A stretch of DNA of 64,000 nucleotides from Allobogoriella alba (GTDB taxonomy: Bacteria; Actinomycetota; Actinomycetes; Actinomycetales; Actinomycetaceae). The notes beneath the pieces are model-generated. The model worked only from the letters and a program-made list of their open reading frames with translations, was not told where the DNA came from and searched no databases. The position numbers and the translations under genes were made by a program. Of this stretch, positions 16,682 through 26,178 are shown piece after piece (position 1 is the stretch's first letter; every line of letters starts with the position of its first letter). Location of the stretch: positions 248,001-312,000 of the forward strand of contig NZ_JBHTCQ010000002.1 in assembly GCF_042665525.1 (NCBI RefSeq), written 5' to 3'.

Positions 16682-17551
16682 ATGAGCTCACCGCCAGGGT
16701 CGCCCTACCAGCCGTACGCCGCGGCGTCGTGGGGATCTGCGAACGCTTCGTCACCGTGGGGGAGTGGGGGAACGAACGACGCGGCCAACCGCCTGGCGCT
16801 CGCCGCCGCCGTCGTGCTGGCCGCGCTGGAGCTGGTGACTGTCGCGCATCACCTGCTGTGGAACGCGGGCGCCGCCTCCGCTTTCGGCCTCGCGACCCCG
16901 TGGTGGGTCCTGGCGATGACGGCCGTGTGGGCAGTCGCCGCATTCGGCGCGGCAGCCGCCGCCACTCGTTCGGGAAGCCTGGCGCTGGCGGCCGGTGCGA
17001 TCGGCGGACTCAACCTGCTGCTCCTGCTGGTGCTCGTCGTCGCGCGGCCGGGCCTGGGAGCGGAGGAGACGCTGCCGCGTGAGGCGTTCGAGGGCCTCGT
17101 CGTCATGGTCGCCGCCCTTGTGGCCGCCACGATGGCGTACCTCGGCCACCGGCGCGACAGAGCCGGCCGCGCGTCGGCGGCGTTCGCCGTCATCGGTGTG
17201 GGGGTGCCGCTTGCGGCGGCGGTCGTGACCGACGTCGTGCGCATGTCCCAGGGCGTGGGCGCGAGCTTCATGGGGCCATGGGTCCTGCTGGCCCATCTCT
17301 ACACCGTGGTCTGGTTCGGGGCGATCCTCCTGGTCGGCCTGCGCGCCCGGGCCACGCGGTGGATGGCGGTGGCAGCCTGCGTCGTCGGCCTGCTGCGTGG
17401 GTCCGTGTACGTCATCGAGTGGGTGATCGGGGAGGTGTCGGGCACGTCCCTCCAACTCATGACGGACGCGCTCTACCCCCTCGGCTGGCTGGTCGCCCTG
17501 GTGCTCGCCGTCCTCGCCGCCCGGCGGACCCGGAACACCGGCAGGCTGTAG
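16682..17551 (+). CDS. hypothetical multi-pass membrane protein (paralogue B)
   Basis: 289 residues with a Pro/Ser-rich N-terminal tail containing SPWGSGGT and about seven to eight hydrophobic segments. It is a paralogue of the protein at 12628-13518 with the same layout, including RARATRW before the final helices and an Arg-rich end (AARRTRNTGRL against AARSTRSTRSSGRL). The two copies probably arose by tandem duplication and now flank the HNH/DUF6318 island. No function is recognised. Confidence 0.8.
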   Translation: MSSPPGSPYQPYAAASWGSANASSPWGSGGTNDAANRLALAAAVVLAALELVTVAHHLLWNAGAASAFGLATPWWVLAMTAVWAVAAFGAAAAATRSGSLALAAGAIGGLNLLLLLVLVVARPGLGAEETLPREAFEGLVVMVAALVAATMAYLGHRRDRAGRASAAFAVIGVGVPLAAAVVTDVVRMSQGVGASFMGPWVLLAHLYTVVWFGAILLVGLRARATRWMAVAACVVGLLRGSVYVIEWVIGEVSGTSLQLMTDALYPLGWLVALVLAVLAARRTRNTGRL

Positions 17552-17566
17552 CCGCCGGCAGGTCGC

Positions 17567-18892
17567 TCACCTGGCCCGCAGCACCGCCGGTCCGGGCCGC
17601 CCGGCCGCCAGCTCGACGACGACGCGCCCGTCCCGGGCGGTCGCCGAGCACCACGCGGGCTCCACCGGGGTGACGCGGAGCTGGCCCGCCCCGGTCAGGG
17701 CGACCGCCCCGCCCTCGCCGTCGAGCCGATCCACGAAGACGAGGGTCTCCCCGCCGTTGCGCACGGTGCGGACCCAGCCGTCGGCGGCGTCGAGCTGGAC
17801 GGAGGTCGGCTCGGCGCCGGCGAGGGCGGGCTTCGCGACGGCCATCCAGCGGCCCATCTCGCTCAGCGCCGCACGCTGGTTCTCCGGGATGGTCCCGTCG
17901 GCCTTCGGACCAATGTTCAGCAGGAAGTGACCGCCGCGGGAGACCACGTCCGTCAGGTGCCGGGCGATCGCCGGGCCGTCGAGGCAGTGCTCGGGTCCCT
18001 CGACCTGGTTGTAGCCGAAGGACAGGCCGATCCCGCGGTTGTTCTCCCACTGCGCCTCGGCCTCGGCCGCGCGGCCCGCCTGGTACTCGCTGGTGGCGTA
18101 GTCGTGGTGGAAGTCGCGGCCCCCGAACCGGTCGTTGACCAGGCCGTCGGGGTTCTTCGCGTAGAAGTCCTCGAAGAGGGCGCCGAGGCCGTGCTCGCCG
18201 AAGTGCTTCCCGGCGTCGGGCCAGTTGATGTCGTTCCAGAGGATGTCCGGGTCGAACCGGTCGATCAGGTCCCGCAGGTGGAGGTAGGCGTAGCGCGCGT
18301 ACTCGGCGTCCTTCGGGCGGCCGGTGTCGTGGACGCTGGCGTCGTCCAGGTGCGGCGGCATCGGGCGGTAGTGCCAGTCCAGGCCGCCGGAGTAGTACAG
18401 GCCGAGGTGCAGGCCCTGCCGCTCGGCGGCCTCCGCGATCTCCCCGATCAGGTCCCGGCGCGGCCCGCGGTGCACCGTGTTCCGGGTGCCGGTCTCGGGT
18501 GCGTCCCACAGGGCGATGCCGTCGTGGTGCTTCGTCGTGGGGACCACGTAGTCGGCGCCCGCCTCGGCGATCAGCCGCATGACGTCGTCGGCGTCGAAGT
18601 GCTCGGCGCGCCACGCGTCGAGGAAGTCGTCGTAGTCGGCGTCGCTGTAGACCTCGCGGTGGTGCTGCTGCGCCGGGCTGCCGTCGATGCGGATCGTGTT
18701 GAAGTACCACTCGGCGTAGGCGTTGTGCGCGAACCACTCGCGGGAGTCCTCCACGGTCCCCAGCTCGCCGGTCGGCTCCGCCCAGGCGGGCACGGAGTAC
18801 GCGCCCCAGTGGATGAAGATCCCGAACGGGGACGTGCGGTACCAGTCCGGCGTCGGGCGGCGGAGGGCGTGCCAGCGGGCGGTGTCCGTCAT
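17567..18892 (-). CDS. alpha-L-fucosidase, GH29 family
   Basis: 441-residue glycosidase. The N-terminal TIM barrel shows WYRTSPFGIFIHWGAYSVPAW, VPTTKHHDGIALWD and LGLYYSGGLDWHYR, all diagnostic of GH29, which hydrolyses alpha-L-fucosides with retention through an Asp nucleophile. A small beta domain ends the protein. There is no signal peptide, so it acts inside the cell on imported fucosylated oligosaccharides. It is the last gene of an operon with a binding protein and two permeases. AAAGGGA precedes the ATG at 18892. Confidence 0.93.
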   Translation of the reverse strand: MTDTARWHALRRPTPDWYRTSPFGIFIHWGAYSVPAWAEPTGELGTVEDSREWFAHNAYAEWYFNTIRIDGSPAQQHHREVYSDADYDDFLDAWRAEHFDADDVMRLIAEAGADYVVPTTKHHDGIALWDAPETGTRNTVHRGPRRDLIGEIAEAAERQGLHLGLYYSGGLDWHYRPMPPHLDDASVHDTGRPKDAEYARYAYLHLRDLIDRFDPDILWNDINWPDAGKHFGEHGLGALFEDFYAKNPDGLVNDRFGGRDFHHDYATSEYQAGRAAEAEAQWENNRGIGLSFGYNQVEGPEHCLDGPAIARHLTDVVSRGGHFLLNIGPKADGTIPENQRAALSEMGRWMAVAKPALAGAEPTSVQLDAADGWVRTVRNGGETLVFVDRLDGEGGAVALTGAGQLRVTPVEPAWCSATARDGRVVVELAAGRPGPAVLRAR

Positions 18893-18930
18893 CGAGTGGG
18901 TCCCTTTCGTCGTGGTCGTGCGTGCGGGAG

Positions 18931-19749
18931 TCAGCGGCCGCCGAAGCCGCCGAGGTTGACGCCGTGCGCCAGCTGCTTCTGCATGGCGACGACGATGAGC
19001 AGGCTCGGGATGACGGCGAGCGTGGCGGCCGCCATGAGCGGTCCCCAGTCGGTGCCGCGCTCGCCGGAGAACATCTGCAGGCCGAGCGGGAGGGTTGCCA
19101 TCTCCTGGTCATACACGATGATCAGCGGCCACAGGAAGCTGTTCCAGTACTCGATGAACAGGAACGCGCCGACGATGGCGAGCGGGGCCCGCAGCAGCGG
19201 CGCGATGACGTGGATGAGGGTCCGCAGCTGCCCGGCGCCGTCGATCCGGGCTGCCTCCTCGTAGTCCCGCGGCAGGGTGAGGAGGAACTGGCGCAGCATG
19301 AACGCGCCGAAGGCGCCGAACGCGAACGGCAGGATGAGCGCGGCGTAGGTGTTCACCATCTCGGCGCGGCTGGCCATGATGTACAGCGGGATGACGAGGA
19401 CCTCCTGCGGCAGCACGAGGGTGCCGAGGAAGACCAGGAACAGCCGGTCCCGGTACCGGAACCGCAGCCGGGCGAACGCGTAGGCCGAGAGCAGCGAGAC
19501 GATCACCGCGAGCAGGGCGCCGCCGGCGGCCACGAGGAAGCTGTTGAGCAGGATCCGGGCGAACGGCGTGTCCGTCCACACCGCGGCGTAGTTCGACCAC
19601 TCCACGCGGGAGCCGACGAGGCTGCCGCCGCTGGAGAGCACCTCGAGGCTCGGCTTGAGGGAGCTGGCGAACATCCACAGGAACGGGAAGAAGAACCCGA
19701 TCCCGACGACGATGATGCCGATGCGGCTGAGCACGGACTTAGCTGTCAT
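18931..19749 (-). CDS. carbohydrate ABC transporter permease, MalG type
   Basis: 272-residue membrane subunit with six helices. The EAA loop is YEEAARIDGAGQLRTLIHVI in the second half. Its ATG lies inside the end of the MalF-type gene (11-nt overlap). It forms the importer with the permease and lipoprotein upstream and precedes the GH29 fucosidase by 38 nt, so a fucose-containing oligosaccharide is the likely cargo. No ATPase is encoded in the operon. Confidence 0.93.
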   Translation of the reverse strand: MTAKSVLSRIGIIVVGIGFFFPFLWMFASSLKPSLEVLSSGGSLVGSRVEWSNYAAVWTDTPFARILLNSFLVAAGGALLAVIVSLLSAYAFARLRFRYRDRLFLVFLGTLVLPQEVLVIPLYIMASRAEMVNTYAALILPFAFGAFGAFMLRQFLLTLPRDYEEAARIDGAGQLRTLIHVIAPLLRAPLAIVGAFLFIEYWNSFLWPLIIVYDQEMATLPLGLQMFSGERGTDWGPLMAAATLAVIPSLLIVVAMQKQLAHGVNLGGFGGR

Positions 19750-20605
19750 AGCTCACCCACCTCCTCTGGCCCGCGAACTGCAGGGCGGTGACGAGCATGA
19801 CGAAGACGAACAGCACCCAGGCCAGCGCGGAGGCGTAGCCCAGGTCGTGGAACGAGAAGCCCTGGCTGTACAGGTAGAGCACCAGGGTGTTGGTGGCATC
19901 GCCGGGTCCGCCGGCGGTGAGCATGTACGGCTGGGTGAACACCTTGAAGGCGCCGATGACCGTCATGATCGTGCAGAAGAAGATGGCGGGGGACAGCAGC
20001 GGGAAGACGACGCGCGCGAACCGGGTCCAGCCGATCGCGCCGTCGACGGTCGCCGCCTCCAGGACGATCGGGCTGATGTTGTTCAGGCCCGCGCTGAGCA
20101 CCACGATGTTGTAGCCGATGCCCTGCCAGATCGACATCGCGACCAGGGAGACCATCGCCAGCGCCGGCTCGCCGAGCCATGACGGACCGTCGATCCCGAG
20201 GAGGCCGAGGGCCGAGTTGACGATGCCGCCGTCGTCGAGCATGAGGCGCCAGACCAGGGCGTTGGCGACCATCGGCACGACGACCGGGACGAAGAACAGG
20301 ATCCGGAAGAACGGCGCCCAGGAGCCGAGGCGCTGCAGCCAGACCGCCAGCGCGGTGGCCAGGACCAGGTTGAGCGCGGTGTAGGCGACGGTGAAGAGCA
20401 CCGTGTTGAACAGGACGCGCCAGAACACCGGGTCATCGGTGAGCATCTCCCGGTAGTGCTCGAGCCCGAGGAACTCCCCGACGCCGAAGAGCGGCCAGTC
20501 GAAGAAGCTGATCGTCAGCGACGCCAGCAGCGGCACCACGATGAACAGCACGAAGCCGGTCATCCCCGGGGCGAGGTAGCGCAGCGCCAGGCGGCCGTCG
20601 CTCAT
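19739..20605 (-). CDS. sugar ABC transporter permease, MalF type
   Basis: 288-residue CUT1 permease starting at MSDGRLALRYLAPGM. The EAA motif region is LEAATVDGAIGWTRFARVVF. The ATG at 20605 overlaps the stop of the binding-protein gene (ATGA). It partners with the MalG-type subunit downstream for uptake of the presumed fucosyl oligosaccharide. Confidence 0.93.
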   Translation of the reverse strand: MSDGRLALRYLAPGMTGFVLFIVVPLLASLTISFFDWPLFGVGEFLGLEHYREMLTDDPVFWRVLFNTVLFTVAYTALNLVLATALAVWLQRLGSWAPFFRILFFVPVVVPMVANALVWRLMLDDGGIVNSALGLLGIDGPSWLGEPALAMVSLVAMSIWQGIGYNIVVLSAGLNNISPIVLEAATVDGAIGWTRFARVVFPLLSPAIFFCTIMTVIGAFKVFTQPYMLTAGGPGDATNTLVLYLYSQGFSFHDLGYASALAWVLFVFVMLVTALQFAGQRRWVSYDS

Positions 20606-21831
20606 CGGACGGACTCCTGCAGCATGGTGAGGATCTCCTCCGCCGAGCGGTTCCCGCGGTAGCCCTCGCTGGAGTAGCGGGTGAAGGTGGTCTCCAGCTC
20701 GTTCCAGGTGGGTGTGGTCTCCAGCGGCACCCCGGAGGCGAGCAGCGTCTCGACGACGGCGACGTCCTCCTCGGGCTTGCCCTCCGCCCAGGCGTCCACG
20801 GACTCCTCGATGGACGGCACGGTGCCGCGGGTGCGCCCGACCTCGCCGACCACCTCCGGGGTGGTGATCTGCATGATCTTCTCGAAGGCGGCCTCGGGGT
20901 CGTCGCAGGAGTGGGAGATCCCGAAGCCCGAGCCCTGGATGTTGCCCTGCGGCTGCCCGGACCTGGACGGCACGACGGCGATCCCCACCTCGGCGTCGGT
21001 CTCGGTGGTGAGCGTCTCGTAGAACCAGGGGCCGTCGATGATCATCGCGGCGTTGCCGGAGGTGAACTCCTGCAGGTGGATGTCGGACGGGTCGCCGGAC
21101 TGCGGCGGGCTGGCCACGCCGTGCTCGGCGACGAGGTCGAAGGAGAACTGCATGTCCTCCACGAACCCGGGGTCGGTCAGCTGCAGCTCGCCGTCCGCGA
21201 CGGGCACGTTGCCGTTGGCGGACGCCAGAGGGACGCCGGGTCCGCCGGTGAAGACGGGCGGCACCGCCAGGCCGTACCGGCCGTCCCGGGTCAGCGCCTG
21301 GGCGTCGGAGAGGAACTGCTCGGTGGTGTAGTCCAGGCCGGGCTCCTCCAGGCCGGCCTCGGCGAAGAGGTCCTTGTTGTAGTACAGGACCACCGGCTCG
21401 GCGTCGTAGGGGATGGCCCGCACGGTGCCGTCGATGGTCAGCGCGTCGATCATCGCGTCGTTGTAGTCGTCCAGGTCCAGGCCGTGCTGGGCGGCGAGGT
21501 CGTCGAGCGGCATGAGGATGTCGTCGAGCTCCTGGGCGCGGGCGGCCTGGGTGGTCAGGAGGCACGGGGCGTCCGCCGCTCCCATGCGGGTGTGCACCGT
21601 GGTCCAGTAGTCGTCGTAGCTCGGTCCCTCGAGGCGCAGGCGGAAGTCGGGGTCCTCCTGCTGCGCCGCGGTGATGAAGGCCTCCCACTGCGCGCGGTCG
21701 CTCGCGTTGCTGATCCACGTGTACATCGAGGAGGCCTCGTCACCGGTACCACGGTTCCCGCAGGCGGCGAGCAGGACGGTGGCCAGGCCCGCAGCGCCGA
21801 CGACGGCGAGCTTCCGAGCGTTCGTTGCCAT
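20602..21831 (-). CDS. extracellular solute-binding lipoprotein (fucoside importer)
   Basis: 409-residue SBP_bac_1-type lipoprotein with lipobox LAAC (Cys22) followed by Gly/Asp linker residues. The substrate-binding body resembles those of CUT1 oligosaccharide importers. The ATG at 21831 is preferred over an upstream in-frame ATG because it leaves a normal signal peptide and follows GGAAGG. It opens the operon that ends with the GH29 fucosidase. No regulator gene is adjacent on its own strand. Confidence 0.92.
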   Translation of the reverse strand: MATNARKLAVVGAAGLATVLLAACGNRGTGDEASSMYTWISNASDRAQWEAFITAAQQEDPDFRLRLEGPSYDDYWTTVHTRMGAADAPCLLTTQAARAQELDDILMPLDDLAAQHGLDLDDYNDAMIDALTIDGTVRAIPYDAEPVVLYYNKDLFAEAGLEEPGLDYTTEQFLSDAQALTRDGRYGLAVPPVFTGGPGVPLASANGNVPVADGELQLTDPGFVEDMQFSFDLVAEHGVASPPQSGDPSDIHLQEFTSGNAAMIIDGPWFYETLTTETDAEVGIAVVPSRSGQPQGNIQGSGFGISHSCDDPEAAFEKIMQITTPEVVGEVGRTRGTVPSIEESVDAWAEGKPEEDVAVVETLLASGVPLETTPTWNELETTFTRYSSEGYRGNRSAEEILTMLQESVR

Positions 21832-21944
21832 GCTCTGGGATCGGCCTTCCGAGTGTGACCGCACCGGGCTACGTTGCTGTGCAGGCGCGGCTCAGATCCG
21901 CTGGGGACGAGACCTCCGATGTGTAGCACGCGGGTCGACAGATG

Positions 21945-22376
21945 TCACACGAGCGTCCCGGTCAGCGGGACGGTGGCGCTGCCAAGACGTCGGATGTCTG
22001 CTGGGCGGGGCAAACCGACTCCACGGGACCCGGCTGTCACACCCGGAGCGTCGGGCCAGTACGGGGCGTCGAGCCAGCAGAGCAGCCAGCGGATCTCGCC
22101 CATACCGCGCAGGCTCGGTCCGACGTCGTCCCCGTTGCCGTACCGGACCAGGTGGGCGGCGGCACTGATGCGGCCGCGTTGCTCGGCGACGAGCGTCACC
22201 CGCTCCTGTACCCACGGGTCGACGATGAACTCGCCGGGCTGGCGCTCGATCTGGCTCAGGGCGGCGTTGACCGGGACCGACACCCCCGGCACGACGGCCT
22301 GGGCGTGGGCGTTGACCAGCGCCGTCAGCTGGTCGCGGTCGCCGCGCCGGAACGCGCGGATCTCGACAGTGGACAT
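21945..22376 (-). pseudogene. truncated GNAT-family N-acetyltransferase
   Basis: 143 codons from ATG 22376. The first ~110 residues look like the N-terminal half of a GNAT acetyltransferase (VEIRAFRRGDRDQLTALVNAHAQAVVPG ... RWLLCWLDAPYWPDAPG). The sequence then changes to an unrelated Gly/Arg-rich tail and stops. The acetyl-CoA binding half, normally well over 100 residues more, is absent in all frames nearby. It is therefore probably a remnant left by a deletion or recombination next to the fucosidase operon. A short functional variant is less likely. Confidence 0.5.
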
Positions 22377-22437
22377 GGCTCCCGCTCGATCGAAGGTCTT
22401 CCGAGGAAAGCCGCCACCGGTGCGGTACGGGGTCAGG

Positions 22438-23325
22438 TTAGCGCGTGACGCGCTGTCCAGGCCGGTGTCGATGCCTGCGGTACTCACCGGGCGAGCACGC
22501 GCACATCCGACGGAAGTGCTCGTAGAACGAGCTCTGCGACGAGAACCCCGCCTCGTAGGCGATGTCTCCGGTGGTCAACGTCGTGGTGATGAGGAGGCGC
22601 TGCGCCTCCGCCAGGCGGCACTTCAGGATGTAGCCGCCCACCGTCGTCCCGACGGCCTTTCGGAAGAGCCCCATCGCATATGTCGGCGCCAGATGGACCG
22701 CTTGGGCGACGTCGGTGGTCGTGATGGGCTGTCGGAACGTGGTCGCGATGAACCGTGCCATCGTGGCGACGTGCTGCACGGCCACGGCCCGCTCGCCCTC
22801 GGAGATGTGGTGCGCGGGGGCGTCGGGCCCCGGCGGTGACTCCCGGTGATGCTTCAGGACCCGGCGCACGACCGCCTGGGCCTCGAGCAGTGCGATCTCG
22901 GCGTGGTCCTCGGTGAGCTCGTGACGCCACGACTCGAACAGCGCCTCCACGTCCCCGGGAACCGCGTCCATGGGCACGACCGCCGGATCCATGCGGAGCA
23001 GCGTGGAGACGTCGTCCTCGGGCAGCGGCCAGCTCAGCACGGTGGCCAGGGGGACGTGCACCCAGCACACGTCACCCTGCTGCGGGTCGATGAGCCGGTG
23101 CGGAGTGGCCGCCCAGAAGACGGCGATCTGTCCGGCCGCGACCGAGACGTGGGAGCCGCCGAAGAGGTAGTCGAGCCGTCCGCGCAGCACCACGTTGAGC
23201 TCGAGGTCGTCGTGCCGATGCGGCCGCTCCATCGTCGGCGGAGCACCGCGCCGGACCCACAGCGCCGGCTCCATCTCGATCACACCGGACGCGAGCGAGG
23301 AGGTGTTCAGCGCGTCGTCGGGCAC
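22438..23325 (-). CDS. AraC-family transcriptional regulator
   Basis: 295 residues. The N-terminal cupin domain (HRHDDLELNVVLRGRLDYLFGG) probably binds a sugar. The C-terminal double helix-turn-helix has the AraC signature IAYEAGFSSQSSFYEHFRRMCACSPGEYR. The start is GTG at 23325, 6 nt after a TAGGCT box (23332-23337), so the transcript is probably leaderless. It is divergent from the GH4 glycosidase/importer operon, which it most likely controls. Confidence 0.92.
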   Translation of the reverse strand: MPDDALNTSSLASGVIEMEPALWVRRGAPPTMERPHRHDDLELNVVLRGRLDYLFGGSHVSVAAGQIAVFWAATPHRLIDPQQGDVCWVHVPLATVLSWPLPEDDVSTLLRMDPAVVPMDAVPGDVEALFESWRHELTEDHAEIALLEAQAVVRRVLKHHRESPPGPDAPAHHISEGERAVAVQHVATMARFIATTFRQPITTTDVAQAVHLAPTYAMGLFRKAVGTTVGGYILKCRLAEAQRLLITTTLTTGDIAYEAGFSSQSSFYEHFRRMCACSPGEYRRHRHRPGQRVTR

Positions 23326-23331
23326 GGTCTG

Positions 23332-23410
23332 AGCCTAGCCGCCCACCTGAGGATCCCGGAGAGATGCCGCCGAATCGCGGAAGTCTCACCGGATGGTGCA
23401 GGCATAGCGT
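23332..23410. promoter_or_regulatory. divergent leaderless promoters of the AraC and GH4 genes
   Basis: On the minus strand TAGGCT (23332-23337) ends 6 nt before the AraC GTG. On the plus strand TAGCGT (23405-23410) ends 7 nt before the GH4 ATG at 23418. The ~65 nt between them is the place to expect AraC binding half-sites. No obvious direct repeat was seen. Confidence 0.5.
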
Positions 23411-23417
23411 GACGGGC

Positions 23418-24827
23418 ATGGTCATGACGACGGCGCAGCCCAAGATCGCCATCATCGGCGCCGGGGGCTTCGTGTTCCCGTTCCGGCTCATCGGTGACCT
23501 GGTCAGCTTCCCGGCCCTGCGATCGGCGCGGCTCACCCTCATGGACATCGACGCCGACCGTCTCGCACGCGTCGCCGGCGCCGCCCGTGAGCTGGTCGAC
23601 CACCACGGGTTCGACACGACCGTGGAGGAGACGACGGACCGCAGGCAGGCGCTCGCCGGGGCCGACGTCGTCATCATCACGTTCCAGGTCGGCGGCGTCG
23701 ATTCCTACCGCCACGACGTGGAGATCCCCCGGCGCTACGGCGTCGACCAGACGGTGGGTGACACCGTCGGGCCGGGCGGGGTCTTCCGGTTCCTCCGCTC
23801 CGTCCCCGCCTACGAGGCCATCGCCGCCGACGCCCGAGAGGTCTGCCCGGACGCGCAGTTCATCAACTATGCGAACCCGATGGCGATGGCGACGGCGTTC
23901 CTCAACGCCCGGGGGCTGCGCACCGTCGGGCTGTGCCACAGCGTCCAGGGCACCACGCGGATGCTGGCCCGCACCCTCGGTGTCCCGTACGAGGAGGTCA
24001 GCTACCGCTGTGCCGGCATCAACCACCAGGCCTGGGTGCTGGAGTTCCGGCGCGGCGGAGAGGACCTGTACCCGCGGCTGCGGGAGACGATGCGCGCCAG
24101 GCACCTGCGGGGACGGGCGGCGGACGGGCTCGTCGAGGACGACGGCGACCACAGCGAGGCGGCGGAGGGGGCCAGCACCTACGAAGGCGGCAACGAGCAG
24201 GTCCGCACCACCATCATGGACCGGTTCGGCTTCTTCCAGACCGAGTCCAGCCACCACGCGTCCGAGTACCTGCCCTACTTCCGGAAGACCCCGGAGGTGG
24301 TCACCGAGTACATCCCGGAACGCTGGGACTACTACGAGATCTGCGCGAACCACGACGAGAGCGGTGACGTCGAGAGTCAGCTCGAGAAGCTCAAGGAGCG
24401 CCTCGCGCCGTCGGTGGAGTACGGCGCGAGCATCGTCAACGCGATGGTCACCGGAGTGCCCACCGTGGTCTACGGGAACGTCCCGAACGGGCCGGGCATC
24501 ATCTCGAACCTCCCTGAGGACGCCTGCGTCGAGGTTCCGTGCCTCGTCGACGCCGGTGGCGTCCAGCCGACCGCCGTCGGTGACCTGCCGGCGCAGCTCG
24601 CCGCACTGAACCGGACCAACATCGGGGTCCAGACCCTCGCGGTCCAGGCGGCCCTGACCGGCCGGCGCGAGAACGTGCACCACGCCGTCGCGCTCGATCC
24701 CCTGACCGGCGCACTGCTGACGCTGGAGCAGATCCGTGACATGACCGACGAGCTCTTCGACGCGCACGCCGCGCTGCTTCCCGAGTCCCTGCGGCCCGAG
24801 CAGGAGCTCACCCCGTCCGGCGTGTAG
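23418..24827 (+). CDS. GH4 family glycosidase (alpha-galactosidase/alpha-glucosidase type)
   Basis: 469 residues. GH4 enzymes are NAD+- and Mn2+-dependent glycosidases that act by an oxidation-elimination route. The N-terminal Rossmann motif is IIGAGGFVFPFRLIGDL. The family motifs NYANPMAM, GLCHSVQG (metal-ligand Cys) and CAGINHQAW (metal-ligand His) are intact. The GINH form and overall look favour an alpha-galactosidase/MelA-like or glucuronidase-like enzyme. It is cytoplasmic. It opens an operon with a binding protein and two permeases. Confidence 0.9.
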   Translation: MVMTTAQPKIAIIGAGGFVFPFRLIGDLVSFPALRSARLTLMDIDADRLARVAGAARELVDHHGFDTTVEETTDRRQALAGADVVIITFQVGGVDSYRHDVEIPRRYGVDQTVGDTVGPGGVFRFLRSVPAYEAIAADAREVCPDAQFINYANPMAMATAFLNARGLRTVGLCHSVQGTTRMLARTLGVPYEEVSYRCAGINHQAWVLEFRRGGEDLYPRLRETMRARHLRGRAADGLVEDDGDHSEAAEGASTYEGGNEQVRTTIMDRFGFFQTESSHHASEYLPYFRKTPEVVTEYIPERWDYYEICANHDESGDVESQLEKLKERLAPSVEYGASIVNAMVTGVPTVVYGNVPNGPGIISNLPEDACVEVPCLVDAGGVQPTAVGDLPAQLAALNRTNIGVQTLAVQAALTGRRENVHHAVALDPLTGALLTLEQIRDMTDELFDAHAALLPESLRPEQELTPSGV

Positions 24828-24873
24828 TCACCGACCTCCTCACCGTGCGAGGCCTCGAGGGAGAGGACCGACG

Positions 24874-26178
24874 ATGCACATCCCAGCAGTGGCGGCACGA
24901 GCTGTCGGTCCCACGCGCCGCCGGTTCCTGGCGGTCGCCGGGATCTCCGTGGCCGGTGCGCTCGCGGCGTGCGCGGGCGCACCGACCGAGACCAAGCACC
25001 TGAGGTTGTCCTCGTGGAACATCCCACTCGACCTGCAGTCCTACCAGCGGATCGCCGACGACTTCGTCGCTGACCACCCCGGCACGAGCGTCGCCGTCGA
25101 AGTCACCACCGGGCAGTTCCACCAGTGGTTCATCACCCGGCTCGCCGCCGACCTCGCGCCCGACATCATCCGGATCACGCCGCAGCAGATCGGCCGGTAC
25201 GCGGCCAACGGGAGCCTCGTGGACATCTCGGCGGCGGTCCCGGCGGCGTACGAGCAGGACTACTCCGACGCCTTCTGGGCGATCGGCGCGCGTGAGAACG
25301 GCCTGTTCGGCATCTTCCAGCACACCGACAACTTCATCACCTACTACCGCCGCGACGTGATGGAGCAGATCGGCGTCGAGCCACCGCGGTCGCTGGAGGA
25401 CGCGTGGCACTGGGACGAGTTCCTCGAGATCGCCGACGAGGTTCGGCGGGCGACCGGACAGTACGCCTTCGGCTTCGGCTGGTCCGGGTCGGAGACCGCG
25501 TACCGGTGGCTGCCGATCATCTACCAGAACGGCGGAGCCTTCCTCGGCGAGGACGGTGAGACCCCGAGCATGGACACGGCCGAGGCCGTCGGGGCGCTCG
25601 AGTTCGGCCGGCGGTGGTACGCCGACGGGCTGGTCTCGCCCTCCAACATGTCCAAGTCCGGCGGGGGAGACGTCGCACGGAACCTGTTCCTGACGGGGCA
25701 GATCGGCATGATGCTCAACAACCCTGAGTCCATCGCGCAGCTGGACGAGGAGATGCCCGGTGAGTGGGGGACCGCCCCCATGATCCGCAACACCGGTGAG
25801 GCGTCGGACCTGGGCGGCAACGCCTTGGCGGTGACGAAGTCGTCGAAGTACCCGGAGCTGGCGGCCGAGCTGGTCGCCTACCTCACCAGCAGGGCGAATG
25901 TGATCCGGTTCTGTCACGACGGCAACTGGTTGCCCGCCCGGTCCTCGCTGACCGCGGAGGACATCGAGTACGCCGCGAACGTGGACACGATGCAGCGGTT
26001 CATCGACCAGGGCACGACGATCCCGATCGAGATGGTGCGCGCCGAGACGGGCCAGTACTTCAGCTCGCTGAACATGGTGTTCGCCGACTACGCCGACCTG
26101 TGCTTCCTCGGCGAGCTGACGCCGCGCGAGACGTCCGAGCTGATGATGGAGGCGATGCGCAGTGTCACGGAGCGATGA
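24874..26178 (+). CDS. extracellular solute-binding lipoprotein, Tat-type signal
   Basis: 434-residue SBP_bac_1-type protein. The N-terminus has a twin-arginine-like TRRRFLAVAG segment followed by lipobox LAAC (Cys29), so export by Tat before lipidation is likely. The body contains GENGLFGIFQHTDNFITYYRRD-like cleft residues common to oligosaccharide binders. It lies 46 nt after the GH4 gene and overlaps the next permease by 17 nt. It supplies an alpha-glycoside to that system, by inference. Confidence 0.92.
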   Translation: MHIPAVAARAVGPTRRRFLAVAGISVAGALAACAGAPTETKHLRLSSWNIPLDLQSYQRIADDFVADHPGTSVAVEVTTGQFHQWFITRLAADLAPDIIRITPQQIGRYAANGSLVDISAAVPAAYEQDYSDAFWAIGARENGLFGIFQHTDNFITYYRRDVMEQIGVEPPRSLEDAWHWDEFLEIADEVRRATGQYAFGFGWSGSETAYRWLPIIYQNGGAFLGEDGETPSMDTAEAVGALEFGRRWYADGLVSPSNMSKSGGGDVARNLFLTGQIGMMLNNPESIAQLDEEMPGEWGTAPMIRNTGEASDLGGNALAVTKSSKYPELAAELVAYLTSRANVIRFCHDGNWLPARSSLTAEDIEYAANVDTMQRFIDQGTTIPIEMVRAETGQYFSSLNMVFADYADLCFLGELTPRETSELMMEAMRSVTER

